A stretch of DNA of 64,000 nt from an uncultured Acidobacteriota bacterium (GCA_903847975.1 CAINFC010000052.1:1-64000); one strand, 5' to 3'; counted from the first letter of the stretch, positions 17,292 to 30,184 are shown. Notes: generated from the sequence alone by a model not told the origin. A program made the numbers and translations.

Positions 17292-18671
17292 ATGAAATTT
17301 CCATCGGAACCCTTCAAGATAAAGGTGGTGGAGCCCATTCGCACCACCACCCGGGAAGAGCGCAGCCGGCTCATCCAGCAGGCCGGGTTCAACATTTTCA
17401 ATCTCCCCGCGGAAAGCGTGTACGTGGACCTGCTCACCGACAGCGGAACCGCGGCGATGAGCGACCAGCAGTGGGCCGGAATCATGCTGGGTGACGAATC
17501 CTATGCCGGCAGCCGAAACTACCACCATTTCGAAAAAACCATCCAGGAAATTTTCGGATACAAGCACGTTATTCCCACACACCAGGGCCGGATGGCGGAG
17601 AACCTGCTTTTTTCCGCCTGCGTTCGCCCCGGGGATATCGTTCCCAACAATACGCACTTTGACACCACCCGCGCCAACGTCGAGTTCTACCGCGCCCAGG
17701 CCCTGGATCTGCCGGTGGTCGCGGCCCGCACCCCCTCCTTGCCCCATCCCTTTAAAGGAAATATGGATCTGGAGAAGCTTGCCGCCCTGCTGCAGGAAAA
17801 GGGAAGAGAAAAGATTCCCCTGGTGCTGATGACCATCACCAACAATAGCGTCGGCGGCCAGCCCGTCTCCCTGGAAAACATCCGCGCGGTGCGGGATTTA
17901 TGCCGTCTTCATCAAATCCCGCTTTTCTTTGATGCCGCGCGCTTCGCGGAAAATGCCTTTTTCATCCAGGAGAGGGAACCGGGTTATCGGAATGTTCCCA
18001 TCCCGGAGATCGTGCGGGAGATTTTTTCCCTGGGAGACGGCTGCACCATGAGCGCCAAGAAAGACGGCCTCGTCAACATTGGCGGTTTCGTGGCCCTCAA
18101 CGATGATTCCCTGGCCGAAGAAATCACTCACATGCTGATTCTGGTGGAGGGTTTTCCCACCTATGGCGGCATGGCCGGCCGGGACCTGGAGGCCATATCC
18201 ATCGGCTTGCGGGAAGTTCTGGATGAAAATTATTTGAGTTTTCGGATCAGTCAGGTCCGATATCTGGGGGACCAGCTGGACCAGGCCGGGGTTCCGATCA
18301 TCAAGCCGGTGGGGGGGCATGCTGTTTTTCTGGACGCCTCCGCCTTCCTGCCTCATATTCCCCCGGACCTTTTTCCCGGACAGGCCCTGGTAGTGGCTTT
18401 GTACAAGGATTATGGAATTCGGGGCGTTGAGATCGGTAGCCTGATGTTCGGCCGCAAGGATCCTCTGACCGGCCGGGACCTCCCCGCTCCAAACGAACTG
18501 GTTCGCCTGGCTATCCCGCGGCGGGTCTACACCAATATGCATATCAGTTACGTCGCCGAAAGCGTCATCGACCTTTTTTCCAGGGCCTCTTCGTTGAAAG
18601 GGCTCCAAATCGTTCATGAGGCCAAGCGGCTTCGACACTTTACGGCGCGCCTCTGTGAGGTGGGACCCTGA
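17292..18671 (+). CDS. tnaA: Tryptophanase
   Basis: Tryptophanase cleaves L-tryptophan to indole, pyruvate and ammonia with pyridoxal phosphate. The 459-residue protein is in the beta-eliminating lyase family; the second Lys of SAKKD (K257) should hold the cofactor. It is separated from tyrosine phenol-lyase by diagnostic residues: Asp in HFDTTRA (D124), Ile in GVEIGSL where the tyrosine enzyme has Arg (SMERG), and His in LRHFTA (H449) where the tyrosine enzyme has Phe. No tnaC leader peptide or tryptophan permease is nearby. ATG 17286 is an alternative start. Confidence 0.88.
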   Translation: MKFPSEPFKIKVVEPIRTTTREERSRLIQQAGFNIFNLPAESVYVDLLTDSGTAAMSDQQWAGIMLGDESYAGSRNYHHFEKTIQEIFGYKHVIPTHQGRMAENLLFSACVRPGDIVPNNTHFDTTRANVEFYRAQALDLPVVAARTPSLPHPFKGNMDLEKLAALLQEKGREKIPLVLMTITNNSVGGQPVSLENIRAVRDLCRLHQIPLFFDAARFAENAFFIQEREPGYRNVPIPEIVREIFSLGDGCTMSAKKDGLVNIGGFVALNDDSLAEEITHMLILVEGFPTYGGMAGRDLEAISIGLREVLDENYLSFRISQVRYLGDQLDQAGVPIIKPVGGHAVFLDASAFLPHIPPDLFPGQALVVALYKDYGIRGVEIGSLMFGRKDPLTGRDLPAPNELVRLAIPRRVYTNMHISYVAESVIDLFSRASSLKGLQIVHEAKRLRHFTARLCEVGP

Positions 18672-18964
18672 TGCTACTTATACCGCCAGGCCTGCGCTCC
18701 CGCCCCTTCGTCCCGGATAATTTTTTCTTCCCTGGCGGTTGCTTTGCTGCTGCCCCGTATGCTATTGTTCTTTACCCCATTTCACCAGGAGGATTAAAAA
18801 AGCAGGATCCTTTTTTTCCACAGGTCGGATAAGTGTGTGGAAAACTATTCTGCTTTGGTTTTGCCAGTTAATTTATTGAGCTGTTTAAACGATAGATTGC
18901 GTTAACTTTAAATACTTTGCTGTAATCCTTATAAACGATTTACTAGCCGCTCTTATCTGATTTT
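18672..18964. other. Candidate oriC part upstream of dnaA
   Basis: This 293-base gap before dnaA turns AT-rich from about 18840. It holds two DnaA-box matches to TTWTNCACA: TTTTCCACA at 18814-18822 and, inverted, TGTGGAAAA at 18836-18844. An orphan AGGAGG is at 18786-18791. The AT-rich stretch 18851-18960 could be an unwinding element. A possible dnaA promoter, TTGCGT (18897-18902), 18 bases, TGTAAT (18921-18926), lies inside it. Boxes next to dnaA are typical of bacterial origins; activity is inference. Confidence 0.55.
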
Positions 18965-20287
18965 ATGGACTTGTGGAAAAACATACTCGCTTCTGTTGCC
19001 GCTCGAACCAACGAATCCACCTTTCAAACCTGGTTTAATCCAATCAAGTTCGTATCCCGAGATGAAAAATCCATCCGGATCTGCGTCCCCAATTCTTATT
19101 TCCGCAACGCTTTCCTGGAAAAGTTCTCGTCCCTTTTTCAAGGCCTTTTTGACGAGATGGACATGGGAACGCTGCAGCTGCAGCTGATTGTCGAGGACGA
19201 GTCTTCTCCCCGGAGCAGCCTGGCCACCATTTCGAACAACCCGGCGGAAAAGCCGGCCGGACTCGGGTTGAGCATCAACCTGAATCCCAAATATACCTTC
19301 GACACTTTCGTCATCGGTACCTCCAACGAGTTTGCCCACGCCGCATCCTGTGCGGTCTCCCAAAAACCGGCCAACGCTTATAATCCGCTCTACATTTACG
19401 GCGGCGTCGGGCTGGGAAAAACGCACCTGATGCACGCCATCGGCCATTTCCTGATCCGAAAAAATCCGCATCTGCGCCTGGTGTATGTCCCCGCGGAAAA
19501 GTTCACCAACGATCTGATCAGCTCCATTCGTCTGGAGAAAACCTCTCAGTTCCGGGAAACGTACCGCAACATTGACGTACTGCTTATGGATGACATCCAG
19601 TTTCTGGCGGGAAAAGAAAGGACGCAGGAAGAATTTTTCCACACCTTCAACAGCCTGTATGACGCCCAGAAACAGATCGTCATTACCAGTGATTGTCCCC
19701 CCAAGGAAATACCTACCCTGGAAGAAAGACTGCTCAGCCGTTTCGACTGGGGACTGATCGTGGATATTCAGCCCCCGGATGTGGAAACCAAAGTGGCTAT
19801 CCTTAAAAAGAAATCACTGGAGGCAAGAATAGATCTCCCGGATGAAGTTGCCTTCTTCGTGGCCCACCACATCAAGTCCAATGTGCGCGAACTGGAAGGA
19901 ACGCTGAACCGGTTGCGCGGTCTCAGTTCCCTGACCGGATCTCAGATCGATCTGGCTTTTGCCGAGGAGGTTCTTTCGGGGATTGTCCAGAGCGGAAGGA
20001 AAAACCTGACTACCGAAATCATTTTGCGGGCGGTCGCCGATCACTTTCGTATGAAACCCTCCACGCTCAAGGAAAAGAACAATTCCCGGGATGTGGCTAT
20101 ACCCAGGCAGATCGCCATGTACCTCTGTAAGGAGCTGGCGCAGATTTCCTTGCCCTCCATTGGCAAGACGTTCGGGGGAAAACACCATACCACGGTTCTC
20201 CACTCCGTGCGCAAAATTGCGGCGGTTCGAAAAAAGGACCGGGAGATCGACGATCTGATCCAGAGAATATCCTCCAAGTTCCGGTAG
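18965..20287 (+). CDS. dnaA: Chromosomal replication initiator DnaA
   Basis: DnaA binds DnaA boxes and melts the origin with ATP. The 440-residue protein has all four domains: an N-terminal helicase-interaction domain (1-75), a short linker, the AAA+ ATPase (Walker A GGVGLGKT at 146-153; Walker B VLLMDDIQF at 205-213), and the C-terminal helix-turn-helix with the DNA-binding signature GGKHHTTVLHSVRKI. The start codon has no visible Shine-Dalgarno site. DnaA-box-like sequences flank the gene on both sides. Confidence 0.98.
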   Translation: MDLWKNILASVAARTNESTFQTWFNPIKFVSRDEKSIRICVPNSYFRNAFLEKFSSLFQGLFDEMDMGTLQLQLIVEDESSPRSSLATISNNPAEKPAGLGLSINLNPKYTFDTFVIGTSNEFAHAASCAVSQKPANAYNPLYIYGGVGLGKTHLMHAIGHFLIRKNPHLRLVYVPAEKFTNDLISSIRLEKTSQFRETYRNIDVLLMDDIQFLAGKERTQEEFFHTFNSLYDAQKQIVITSDCPPKEIPTLEERLLSRFDWGLIVDIQPPDVETKVAILKKKSLEARIDLPDEVAFFVAHHIKSNVRELEGTLNRLRGLSSLTGSQIDLAFAEEVLSGIVQSGRKNLTTEIILRAVADHFRMKPSTLKEKNNSRDVAIPRQIAMYLCKELAQISLPSIGKTFGGKHHTTVLHSVRKIAAVRKKDREIDDLIQRISSKFR

Positions 20288-20564
20288 AGATTTCCTCTGT
20301 TTTCCGCCATCACAGTTTTGGAAGACCCGTGCAACCGCTGTGAATTTATGTGGAAAAATAGGTGCCGTAACTTTCTTTTCCCCATGGTCCACGAATCCTC
20401 TCGGGGTGCTGTGGAATCGCTCTGGATCCTAACTTCATGCCTCTCTTCCTTTTTCCCCAATTTCCACAGTTTTCACAGCACCTACGATGACTGCGATTTC
20501 TGTTAAAATATTTCCGTGCCGTATATAAGACGGCTCCGTGAAAAAATTATCCGAGGAGACTCGA
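20288..20564. other. Candidate oriC part between dnaA and dnaN
   Basis: The 277-base gap holds TGTGGAAAA (20349-20357), a full match to the inverted DnaA-box consensus, and near matches TGTGGAATC (20410-20418) and ATTTCCACA (20460-20468). Together with the boxes upstream, dnaA is bracketed by binding sites, as in the bipartite origins of Bacillus and Helicobacter. A dnaN promoter may lie near 20500, but no clear pair of elements was found. Confidence 0.5.
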
Positions 20565-21710
20565 ATGGAATTCTCTGTAAAAAGAAGCGATCTGATCGAA
20601 GAACTAAGCCTGGTTTCCGCCATCGTGGACAAGCGTCCTCTGATGCCCATCCTGGGATACGTCCTCCTGGAGGCCGGTAAGAACACTCTGGTGCTTACCG
20701 GTCGGGGAAAGGATCTTTCCCTGCGTTGCTGTTGTCCCTGCAAATCCCCTTTTGTCGACTCCATTGCGATTCCCCCCAAGAAACTGATGGATATCGTTCG
20801 TCTGCTTCCGGAGTCGGATATTCTTTTCCGGATTCCCAATGAAAGCTCTCTGGAAATAAGGCACGAAAAATCCTTCTTCCGTCTTTCCGGCCTCCCCAAA
20901 GATCAGTTTCCCGATATTCCGGCCGGCGATCAATATTCCATATCCCTGCCGGCAGCTGTAATCAAGGAGATGATTGTTCGAACGGTTTTTGCCGCTTCCC
21001 AGCAGGAGAATGAACGGTTTGTTCTGGGGGGGGCACAGGTGGAGATACGCCCCGATTCCATACGGATGATCACTTCGGACGGCCACCGTCTGGTTTATGC
21101 CGAAAAGAAGTATGAAGTGGAGGGACTTTCCGAGGAAATTCGTTTTCTTATTCCACAAAAGAGCCTGAATGAACTTTCCCGAATGATCGATAAGCAGGAT
21201 CTTGTCCTGTTTTCCCGGGATGAGCGCCATGCGTATTTCAAAGTGGGAGAACGGGAGCTGATTTCAGCCCTGCTGGGCGGGGCCTTTCCGAACTACGAGC
21301 TGATTATTCCCCGGGATAACAAGGCGGTCATGACGGTTCATAGCGCCTTGTTTAACGATTGCTTGCGGCGCTCCTGCGTTCTGGCGGAAGAAAGCAACAT
21401 TGAAAACCAGATGATGAGGAAGGTCAAATTCCGTCTGCGGCCGGGGAGCCTGGATATTATCGCCAGGTCGAATTCCTCCGGAGAATCCCAGGAAAGCCTG
21501 GATGTGGAGTACAGCGGATCTTTCATCGAAACCGAATTTAACGCTCCCTATATTGTGGATTTTCTGAACGTTGTAAAAACAGACCAGGTGGAAATGCTGC
21601 TGAAAGATGACGAAAATCCGGTGCTCATGAAAACCAAAGGAGAAGATGACCTGATTTATCAGTATGTTCTGGCGGTTATTTCTGTAAAGGAAAGCCAGAC
21701 AAGGAGCTGA
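20565..21710 (+). CDS. dnaN: DNA polymerase III sliding clamp (beta subunit)
   Basis: DnaN forms the ring that tethers DNA polymerase III to DNA. The 381-residue product has three clamp domains of about 120 residues each, with the usual PLMPILGYVLLEA and RMITSDGHRLVYAE stretches and a C-terminal DLIYQYVLAVISVK end. ATG 20565 follows GAGGAG (20553-20558); a GTG at 20538 would put that site inside the gene. It is separated from dnaA by box-containing DNA and is followed by a terminator, not by recF. Confidence 0.97.
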   Translation: MEFSVKRSDLIEELSLVSAIVDKRPLMPILGYVLLEAGKNTLVLTGRGKDLSLRCCCPCKSPFVDSIAIPPKKLMDIVRLLPESDILFRIPNESSLEIRHEKSFFRLSGLPKDQFPDIPAGDQYSISLPAAVIKEMIVRTVFAASQQENERFVLGGAQVEIRPDSIRMITSDGHRLVYAEKKYEVEGLSEEIRFLIPQKSLNELSRMIDKQDLVLFSRDERHAYFKVGERELISALLGGAFPNYELIIPRDNKAVMTVHSALFNDCLRRSCVLAEESNIENQMMRKVKFRLRPGSLDIIARSNSSGESQESLDVEYSGSFIETEFNAPYIVDFLNVVKTDQVEMLLKDDENPVLMKTKGEDDLIYQYVLAVISVKESQTRS

Positions 21711-21739
21711 TTCGGATCCATCGGAACAACCGCTCACCC

Positions 21740-21776
21740 GGGGGAGAGGAAGGAATCCGGCTCCCCCTTCTTTCTC
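21740..21776 (+). terminator. Probable terminator after dnaN
   Basis: GGGGGAG (21740-21746) and CTCCCCC (21761-21767) form a seven-pair GC stem with a 14-base loop, followed by the pyrimidine run TTCTTTCTC. It lies 30 bases after the dnaN stop. Confidence 0.6.
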
Positions 21777-21867
21777 TCCTGTTGCAACCTTTTCTGTCTT
21801 CCGGTCGTACCTCCCCTTTTTTTAGTATTTTTTTTTAAATTCATCTTAATTAATTCGTTTTTTCGGC

Positions 21868-21897
21868 TTGGTTCGAAGGCCTTTTTAGTGGTATAAT
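21868..21897 (+). promoter_or_regulatory. Candidate gyrB promoter
   Basis: TTGGTT at 21868-21873 and a perfect TATAAT at 21892-21897 are 18 bases apart, inside a very AT-rich stretch (21800-21965). The leader to gyrB would be about 105 bases. Confidence 0.6.
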
Positions 21898-21954
21898 CTG
21901 GTTTCCATTTTTTTATTTAAACCATTGTTTTTTATTCATTTAGATAAATAGTAA

Positions 21955-24483
<2,529 letters not shown>

Positions 24484-24536
24484 TTTATCGGGGAGAACGC
24501 TTTTCTCCCGGCTTTGGGGAGAAATGAAAAAAGTAT

Positions 24537-27020
24537 ATGGATATTGCACAGGAACAGGTTTCTGTTGCCATTAAAGATGAGATGCGCAAGTCCTATATGG
24601 ACTATGCCATGTCTGTTATCGTGGGACGGGCGCTGCCCGACGTACGCGACGGGCTGAAGCCCGTCCACCGGCGTGTTCTTTATGCCATGCACGACCTGGG
24701 AAACCGGCATAACAAACCCTACAAGAAGTCCGCCCGCATCGTCGGAGATGTCATTGGAAAATATCATCCCCATGGAGACAGTGCGGTTTATGACGCCATT
24801 GTGCGCATGGAGCAGGAGTTCTCTCTGCGCTACCCCCTCATCGACGGACAGGGAAATTTCGGTTCGATCGATGATGACCCCCCGGCGGCCATGCGCTATA
24901 CCGAGATCCGCATGCAGAAGATCGCCGAGGAGATGCTGGCGGATCTGGAAAAAGAAACCGTCGATTTTCTGCCCAACTACGACGGGACCCTCAACGAGCC
25001 CCTGGTTTTGCCCGCCAAGATTCCCAACCTTCTGGTCAACGGCTCTTCCGGGATTGCCGTGGGAATGGCCACCAACATTCCGCCGCATAACCTGAAGGAG
25101 ATACTGGATGCCGCCATTCATCTGGTTCGAAATCCGCAATCCACTCTGGACGACCTGATGAAGTTTGTCAAAGGGCCGGATTTTCCGACAGCCGGAACGA
25201 TCCATGGATGGGAGGGCATTCGGGCCGCCTACTCCACCGGAAGAGGAATCATTCAAATTCGCGCCAAAGCGGAAATAGAGATTCTTCGGGAAAATCAGCA
25301 GGCCATTGTGGTGACCGAAATTCCCTATCAGGTCAACAAGGCCCGGCTGATCGAGAGAATAGCGGAACTGGTACGCGAAAAGAAAATAGAGGGGATCAGG
25401 GATCTGCGCGATGAATCCGACCGCGATGGGATGAGAATCGTCGTGGAGGTCAAGAACGACTATCCGGCGCAGGTAGTTCTCAGCACCCTGTTCAAGCTGA
25501 CGCCGATGCAAACCAGTTTTGGGGTGATTCTGCTGGCCATCGTCAACAATCAGCCCAAGGTCCTGACCTTGTCAGAGATGCTCCGGTGTTATATTTCGCA
25601 CAGAAAAGATGTGGTCCGCCGCAGAACCATATTTGATCTGAACAAAGCCAAGGCCCGGGCTCATATTCTGGAAGGATTAAACAAGGCGCTGGATCTCCTG
25701 GATGAAGTGATTGACCGAATTCGTCAGTCCAAGGAGGCGGCGGAAGCCAAACAGAAACTGATCGAGGATCTGGGGTTTACGGATGTGCAGAGCCAGGCCA
25801 TCCTGGAGATGAGACTGCAGCGGCTGACCGGCCTGGAAAGGGAAAAAATCCGGGAGGAACTGGCGGCCACCCTTCGTCTGATCGAGGAACTGACCGCCAT
25901 CTTATCCAGCGAATTCCGGCTGAACGAGGTCATTGTCAGCGAGATGGAGGAAGTCAAGGAGTTGTACGGCGACGAGAGAAGAACGCAGATTGAGGACCAG
26001 CCGGCGGACGTTGTGATCGAAGATCTGATTCCCAACGAACCGGTGGTCATCACCGTTACCTACTCCGGTTTCATCAAAAGAACGGCCAAGGACACCTATC
26101 GTTCCCAGCGGCGAGGAGGGAAAGGGCGGAAGGCAATGAATATCCGCGAAGAGGATTTCATTACCAAGGTATTTACCTCCACCAACCACAGCTATCTGCT
26201 GATTTTCACCAATAAGGGACGCGTCTACTGGCTCAAGGTCTATGAAATTCCCAAAGCGGAAGCCCAGGCACGGGGAAAAGCGATCGTGAACCTGATTCAG
26301 ATCGAAAGGGAGGAGAAGATCACCGACATCATATCCGTCAATGATTTCGAGGAAGGAAAGTTCCTGATCATGTGCACCCGCAAGGGAATTGTCAAGAAGA
26401 CCGCCCTGGCGGCCTACAGCAATCCGCGTGTGGCTGGGATCTGGGCTATTTCGGTGGACGAGGGGGATGAACTTCTGCGCGTCAAGATGACCGATGGAAA
26501 TCAGGACGTGCTCCTCGGAACCTGCGACGGCCTGGCCATCCGTTTCCCGGAAAGCGACGTACGGGATGTCGGACGCACGGCGCGGGGAGTCATCGGAATC
26601 GATCTGGCAGAAGGGGATTATGTGGTCGGCATGGAAACCTTCATGAATTCGGGAACCGTTCTTTCGGTCACAGAAAATGGATATGGAAAACGCACCCACA
26701 TCGAAGAATATCGCCGCCAGGGAAGAGGGGGAAAAGGGATCATCAATATCAACACCAGCGAAAGGAACGGCAAGGTCGTAGATGTGTGCCATGTTACCGA
26801 TACCTCGGAAGTCATGCTGATTACCGAGCAGGGTAAAATAATATGCCTGGCCGCAACGGATATTACCGAAACCGTTACCAGGAATGCCCAAGGAGTCCGA
26901 TTGATCCAACGGGAGGAAAATGATCGCCTGGCAGCCGTTACAGCCTTTGAAGGGCAAGAAAACGATACTACCCCGGCTGATGCCGAGGATACCGCCACTC
27001 GATCCCAGGAGACGACGTAA
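24537..27020 (+). CDS. gyrA: DNA gyrase subunit A
   Basis: GyrA breaks and rejoins DNA through Y121 (AMRYTEIR). The 827-residue protein has the GyrA box QRRGGKG in the C-terminal wrapping domain, which marks gyrase and not topoisomerase IV. The quinolone-determining stretch [15 protein letters not shown] keeps S82 and D86, equivalent to the wild-type S83 and D87 of E. coli. A short Asp/Glu/Thr-rich tail ends the protein. It follows gyrB by 53 bases, with GGGGAG upstream of its ATG. Confidence 0.98.
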   Translation: MDIAQEQVSVAIKDEMRKSYMDYAMSVIVGRALPDVRDGLKPVHRRVLYAMHDLGNRHNKPYKKSARIVGDVIGKYHPHGDSAVYDAIVRMEQEFSLRYPLIDGQGNFGSIDDDPPAAMRYTEIRMQKIAEEMLADLEKETVDFLPNYDGTLNEPLVLPAKIPNLLVNGSSGIAVGMATNIPPHNLKEILDAAIHLVRNPQSTLDDLMKFVKGPDFPTAGTIHGWEGIRAAYSTGRGIIQIRAKAEIEILRENQQAIVVTEIPYQVNKARLIERIAELVREKKIEGIRDLRDESDRDGMRIVVEVKNDYPAQVVLSTLFKLTPMQTSFGVILLAIVNNQPKVLTLSEMLRCYISHRKDVVRRRTIFDLNKAKARAHILEGLNKALDLLDEVIDRIRQSKEAAEAKQKLIEDLGFTDVQSQAILEMRLQRLTGLEREKIREELAATLRLIEELTAILSSEFRLNEVIVSEMEEVKELYGDERRTQIEDQPADVVIEDLIPNEPVVITVTYSGFIKRTAKDTYRSQRRGGKGRKAMNIREEDFITKVFTSTNHSYLLIFTNKGRVYWLKVYEIPKAEAQARGKAIVNLIQIEREEKITDIISVNDFEEGKFLIMCTRKGIVKKTALAAYSNPRVAGIWAISVDEGDELLRVKMTDGNQDVLLGTCDGLAIRFPESDVRDVGRTARGVIGIDLAEGDYVVGMETFMNSGTVLSVTENGYGKRTHIEEYRRQGRGGKGIININTSERNGKVVDVCHVTDTSEVMLITEQGKIICLAATDITETVTRNAQGVRLIQREENDRLAAVTAFEGQENDTTPADAEDTATRSQETT

Positions 27021-27885
27021 GGCTTTCCTTAGAGTCGTTTCCCTGGGAATTCTTCTTTCTGCGGCGGGATGCGCCTACTACCTTCTCTCCAGCCGCTACA
27101 CGGAGGAGGGTCTCTACCGCAGTTCGGAGCTCCTGATCCGACAGGGGAGGCATAAGGAAGCGACCCGAATCCTGGAGGACCTGCTGCAGAAATACTCCGG
27201 CGGGGAATATTATACGGCGGCATTAATAGATGCCGCCAATGCCTATAATTTTTTTCTGCGCAACATTCCCAGGGCGATTGAGTTGTACAAAAGCGCCACC
27301 GAGGAGCCGACGCTTCCGCTGGAAAAAAAGCTGGAGGCCAAGGAAAGACTGGCCGAGATATATGTGCAGGATGTGGGAGATCTGGAGCAGGCTCTCTCGG
27401 AATACAAGGCTTTACGGATTGAGCAGTCCGATCGGAAGCAGCGGCAGAAAAGCACCTACCAGATCGGACTTATTTACCTGAAGCAGAATCAGTTCGAAAA
27501 GGCGCTGCAGGAGCTGGAAGATGTCGCGAAAATGAAAGGAGAAGAGGACCTGAGGGAAAGGGCTCTTCTCAAGATCGGAACAATCCACACCTTCCTCGGC
27601 AATTACTCGGATGCCGAGGCGCCCCTTCTGGAAATCGAAAAGAGCGCGAAAGCGGATGAAGTCAGGATGCAGGCCAAGCAGGCTCTCGTGGATGTCTGGG
27701 AAGCAATGGAAAAATATGACAAAGCATTGGATGTCCTCAACAGCATGAGCGGCGGTGCGGAAGTGGAGACGTTCAAGCGGGAAGAGCAAAAGCGTATCCG
27801 GGAAAAAGCGGGTATACTTAGAAACAAGGCATCCTCCCCGTGGGGAGTGAAAAAAAACAAAACCCCGGTAAAAGAAGGACAGTAA
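26980..27885 (+). CDS. TPR-type lipoprotein (BamD/YfiO-like architecture)
   Basis: The gene begins inside gyrA, in another frame. From ATG 26980 the product is 301 residues: an Arg-rich start, a hydrophobic segment and a lipobox ending LLSAAGC (Cys about 31), so it is a predicted lipoprotein. The rest is helical with tetratricopeptide-type repeats, for example [24 protein letters not shown]. An ATG at 26920 has GGGAGG three bases upstream but would give an unusually long N-region before the lipobox. Function is unknown; such proteins often act in outer-membrane assembly or complexes. Confidence 0.75.
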   Translation: MPRIPPLDPRRRRKAFLRVVSLGILLSAAGCAYYLLSSRYTEEGLYRSSELLIRQGRHKEATRILEDLLQKYSGGEYYTAALIDAANAYNFFLRNIPRAIELYKSATEEPTLPLEKKLEAKERLAEIYVQDVGDLEQALSEYKALRIEQSDRKQRQKSTYQIGLIYLKQNQFEKALQELEDVAKMKGEEDLRERALLKIGTIHTFLGNYSDAEAPLLEIEKSAKADEVRMQAKQALVDVWEAMEKYDKALDVLNSMSGGAEVETFKREEQKRIREKAGILRNKASSPWGVKKNKTPVKEGQ

Positions 27886-27890
27886 AAGAT

Positions 27891-28415
27891 ATGGAAGCCA
27901 ACACCACTTATTTTCTAGCGGCTTGCTGCCTTCTGGCGCTCGGTGTGCTGTCCGTGCTTTTGTTGAGGCGCAAAGGAAAGAAAAAAAGCCAGCAGGCCAG
28001 GAAGCTGCGGGGAGGGGTACCGGCCCAAAAGCCAAGCAGCAGTCCGGTATCCGCCAAGCCGGTAGAACCCCAAATCGAGAAGATTGTCCTGGGGTTGAAA
28101 GAGGTGAACGAGGAATTCACCGCCATATTGAATTACCTCCTTACAAAAACCACCGCCCATGAACTGATGAAGAATGTCGAGCTGAAGCGCAAGCTGTCGC
28201 ACATCGAACTCCTTCTACCCCATGTTCAGCGCAACAAGCCGCCCGCGGCACGCGATGCCCAGGCCGGCCCGCAAGGTAAGTCCTTCGTTTTTTCCCCGGA
28301 CCTGCAGGCGACCATGGTCAGCGTGGTACGCATCCTCCAGGAAATGCCGGAGCTCCAGGAAAAGGGGGGCAAAAACCTCAACGAGCTGGTCGATGCCTTC
28401 CTGGACAGGATTTAG
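27891..28415 (+). CDS. Membrane-anchored helical protein of unknown function
   Basis: From ATG 27891 (GAAGGA eleven bases upstream) the product is 174 residues. One N-terminal hydrophobic helix, YFLAACCLLALGVLSVLLL, is followed by a Lys/Arg stop-transfer stretch, a Pro/Ser-rich linker and two predicted helical segments. No enzyme motif is visible and I do not recognise the family. It lies five bases after the lipoprotein gene on the same strand, so the two probably work together. Confidence 0.65.
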   Translation: MEANTTYFLAACCLLALGVLSVLLLRRKGKKKSQQARKLRGGVPAQKPSSSPVSAKPVEPQIEKIVLGLKEVNEEFTAILNYLLTKTTAHELMKNVELKRKLSHIELLLPHVQRNKPPAARDAQAGPQGKSFVFSPDLQATMVSVVRILQEMPELQEKGGKNLNELVDAFLDRI

Positions 28416-28435
28416 CTTTAAGGGGATTCTTTTCG

Positions 28436-30184
28436 TCAGTACGGACTGCGGTTGGTGATCGGCATGCGTCGGTCCCGGCCGAAAGCTCGGGAGGTGATCT
28501 TGATTCCCGGCGGTCCCTGCCGGCGCTTGTACTCGTTCCTGTCAATCATTCGGAGAACCTTGCGGACCAGCGCGGGGTCGAATCCCATGGCGGCGATTTC
28601 GTCCGGTCCTCTCTCCTCCTCCACATAGGCAATCAGAATGGGATCCAGTGTGGCGTAGGGCGGCAGGGAGTCCGAGTCCAGCTGGTTGGGGCGCAATTCG
28701 GCAGACGGCGGCCGGGTGAGGGTGTTGAGGGGGATGGGGCTGTTTTCCGGGGATGCGTTGCGCAGGGAGGCCAGACGTTGTACCAGGGTTTTGGGAACGT
28801 CTTTGATAACCGCGAAACCGCCGGCCATGTCCCCGTACAGGGTACAGTAGCCGACACCCATTTCGCTTTTGTTTCCCGTGGTAAGAACCAGCCAGCCGAA
28901 TTTGTTGGATAGGGCCATCAGGTAGTTTCCCCGGATTCTGGCCTGGATGTTTTCTTCCGTAACGTCTTCGGCCCGGCCCCGGAAGGCTTCGGCCAGGGCC
29001 CGGTCATAGCTCTCCATAACACCGTCGATGGGGATTTCCAGAAAACGGATGCCCAGGTTGGCCGCCAGAACACGGGCATCCTCGCGGCTGGCTTCCGAGG
29101 TGTAGAGGGAGGGCATGGAGACCCCGACCACTCTTTGCGGTCCCAGGGCATCGGAGGCGATACAGGCGACCAGTGCCGAATCGATCCCGCCGCTTAGACC
29201 GATCACAACGGTATGGAATCCGTTCTTGTCGACATAGTCCCCGGTTCCGCAGATCAGGGCCCGATATACTTCTTCTTCCGGAGTCGACTCCCTGGCTTTC
29301 TGTATGGCTAGTGGCGGGCGGGCCGGAGGTGCGGAGTTCCGGGCGGGGATGCGGATGTGGTCCACGTCCTGAAGACAGGAGGAATCCGGTGACCGCCGGT
29401 TGGTCCGGTTGCGAGGATCCCGCAGGCGATCGCGGAAGACGGCATCTACCGGCAGGTCCACCACCAGAAGTTCTTCCCGAAACTGCCCGGCCAGGGCCAG
29501 AATTTCGCCCTCCTGATCGATGACCATGCTGCCGCCGTCAAAAACCAGCTCATCCTGTCCGCCTACCATGTTCACATAGGCCAGCAAAAGCGTATTGTCG
29601 GAAGCCCGGGTAGCGAGCATTCTCTGCCGCTGGTGAAATTTTCCGGCCTGGAACGGGGAGGCGGATATGTTGATAACCACTTCCGCTTTGCCCATCACCG
29701 CCTGGGTAAGGGTCGGACCATCGGGATACCAAATATCTTCACAGATGCTCAGTCCGCAGGTAACCCCATGGATTTCAAAAACCTTGCAGGTTTCTCCGCC
29801 CTTGAAGTAGCGGAATTCGTCAAAAACTCCGTAATTGGGCAGATACATCTTATGATAAATTCCCTGGATGCCCCCTCCGTAGATGACGGCTGCGGAATTG
29901 AATATGTCCTCGTGGTGATCCACAAACCCGATGACGCTGGCGACGGGGCTGTCTTTCGTCTCCCGGACTACGGTGTGCAAAGCATCCAGGTTGGCTTTGA
30001 TAAAGGCGGGCCGGAGCAGCAGGTCCTCCGGCGGATAGCCTGTCAAAGCCAGTTCGGGAAAACAGATCAGATCCGCCTGTTGCTCCTCCGCCTGGTGAAT
30101 ATAGCGAAGGATTTTACAGCAATTCCCCTGAAAATCGCCTACCGTGGGATTGATCTGGGCCAGGGCGATACGCAGAATTTTCAT
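28436..30184 (-). CDS. nadE: Glutamine-dependent NAD+ synthetase
   Basis: NadE makes NAD+ from deamido-NAD+ with ATP and ammonia taken from glutamine. The 582-residue two-domain protein has an N-terminal nitrilase-type amidase with the triad E44, K112 and C148 (in CGLSICEDIW), then a synthetase domain with the ATP pyrophosphatase loop LSGGIDSALV near residue 312. Its length is close to that of fused bacterial NadE. It is read convergently with the helical membrane protein, with 20 bases between them. Confidence 0.95.
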   Translation of the reverse strand: MKILRIALAQINPTVGDFQGNCCKILRYIHQAEEQQADLICFPELALTGYPPEDLLLRPAFIKANLDALHTVVRETKDSPVASVIGFVDHHEDIFNSAAVIYGGGIQGIYHKMYLPNYGVFDEFRYFKGGETCKVFEIHGVTCGLSICEDIWYPDGPTLTQAVMGKAEVVINISASPFQAGKFHQRQRMLATRASDNTLLLAYVNMVGGQDELVFDGGSMVIDQEGEILALAGQFREELLVVDLPVDAVFRDRLRDPRNRTNRRSPDSSCLQDVDHIRIPARNSAPPARPPLAIQKARESTPEEEVYRALICGTGDYVDKNGFHTVVIGLSGGIDSALVACIASDALGPQRVVGVSMPSLYTSEASREDARVLAANLGIRFLEIPIDGVMESYDRALAEAFRGRAEDVTEENIQARIRGNYLMALSNKFGWLVLTTGNKSEMGVGYCTLYGDMAGGFAVIKDVPKTLVQRLASLRNASPENSPIPLNTLTRPPSAELRPNQLDSDSLPPYATLDPILIAYVEEERGPDEIAAMGFDPALVRKVLRMIDRNEYKRRQGPPGIKITSRAFGRDRRMPITNRSPY

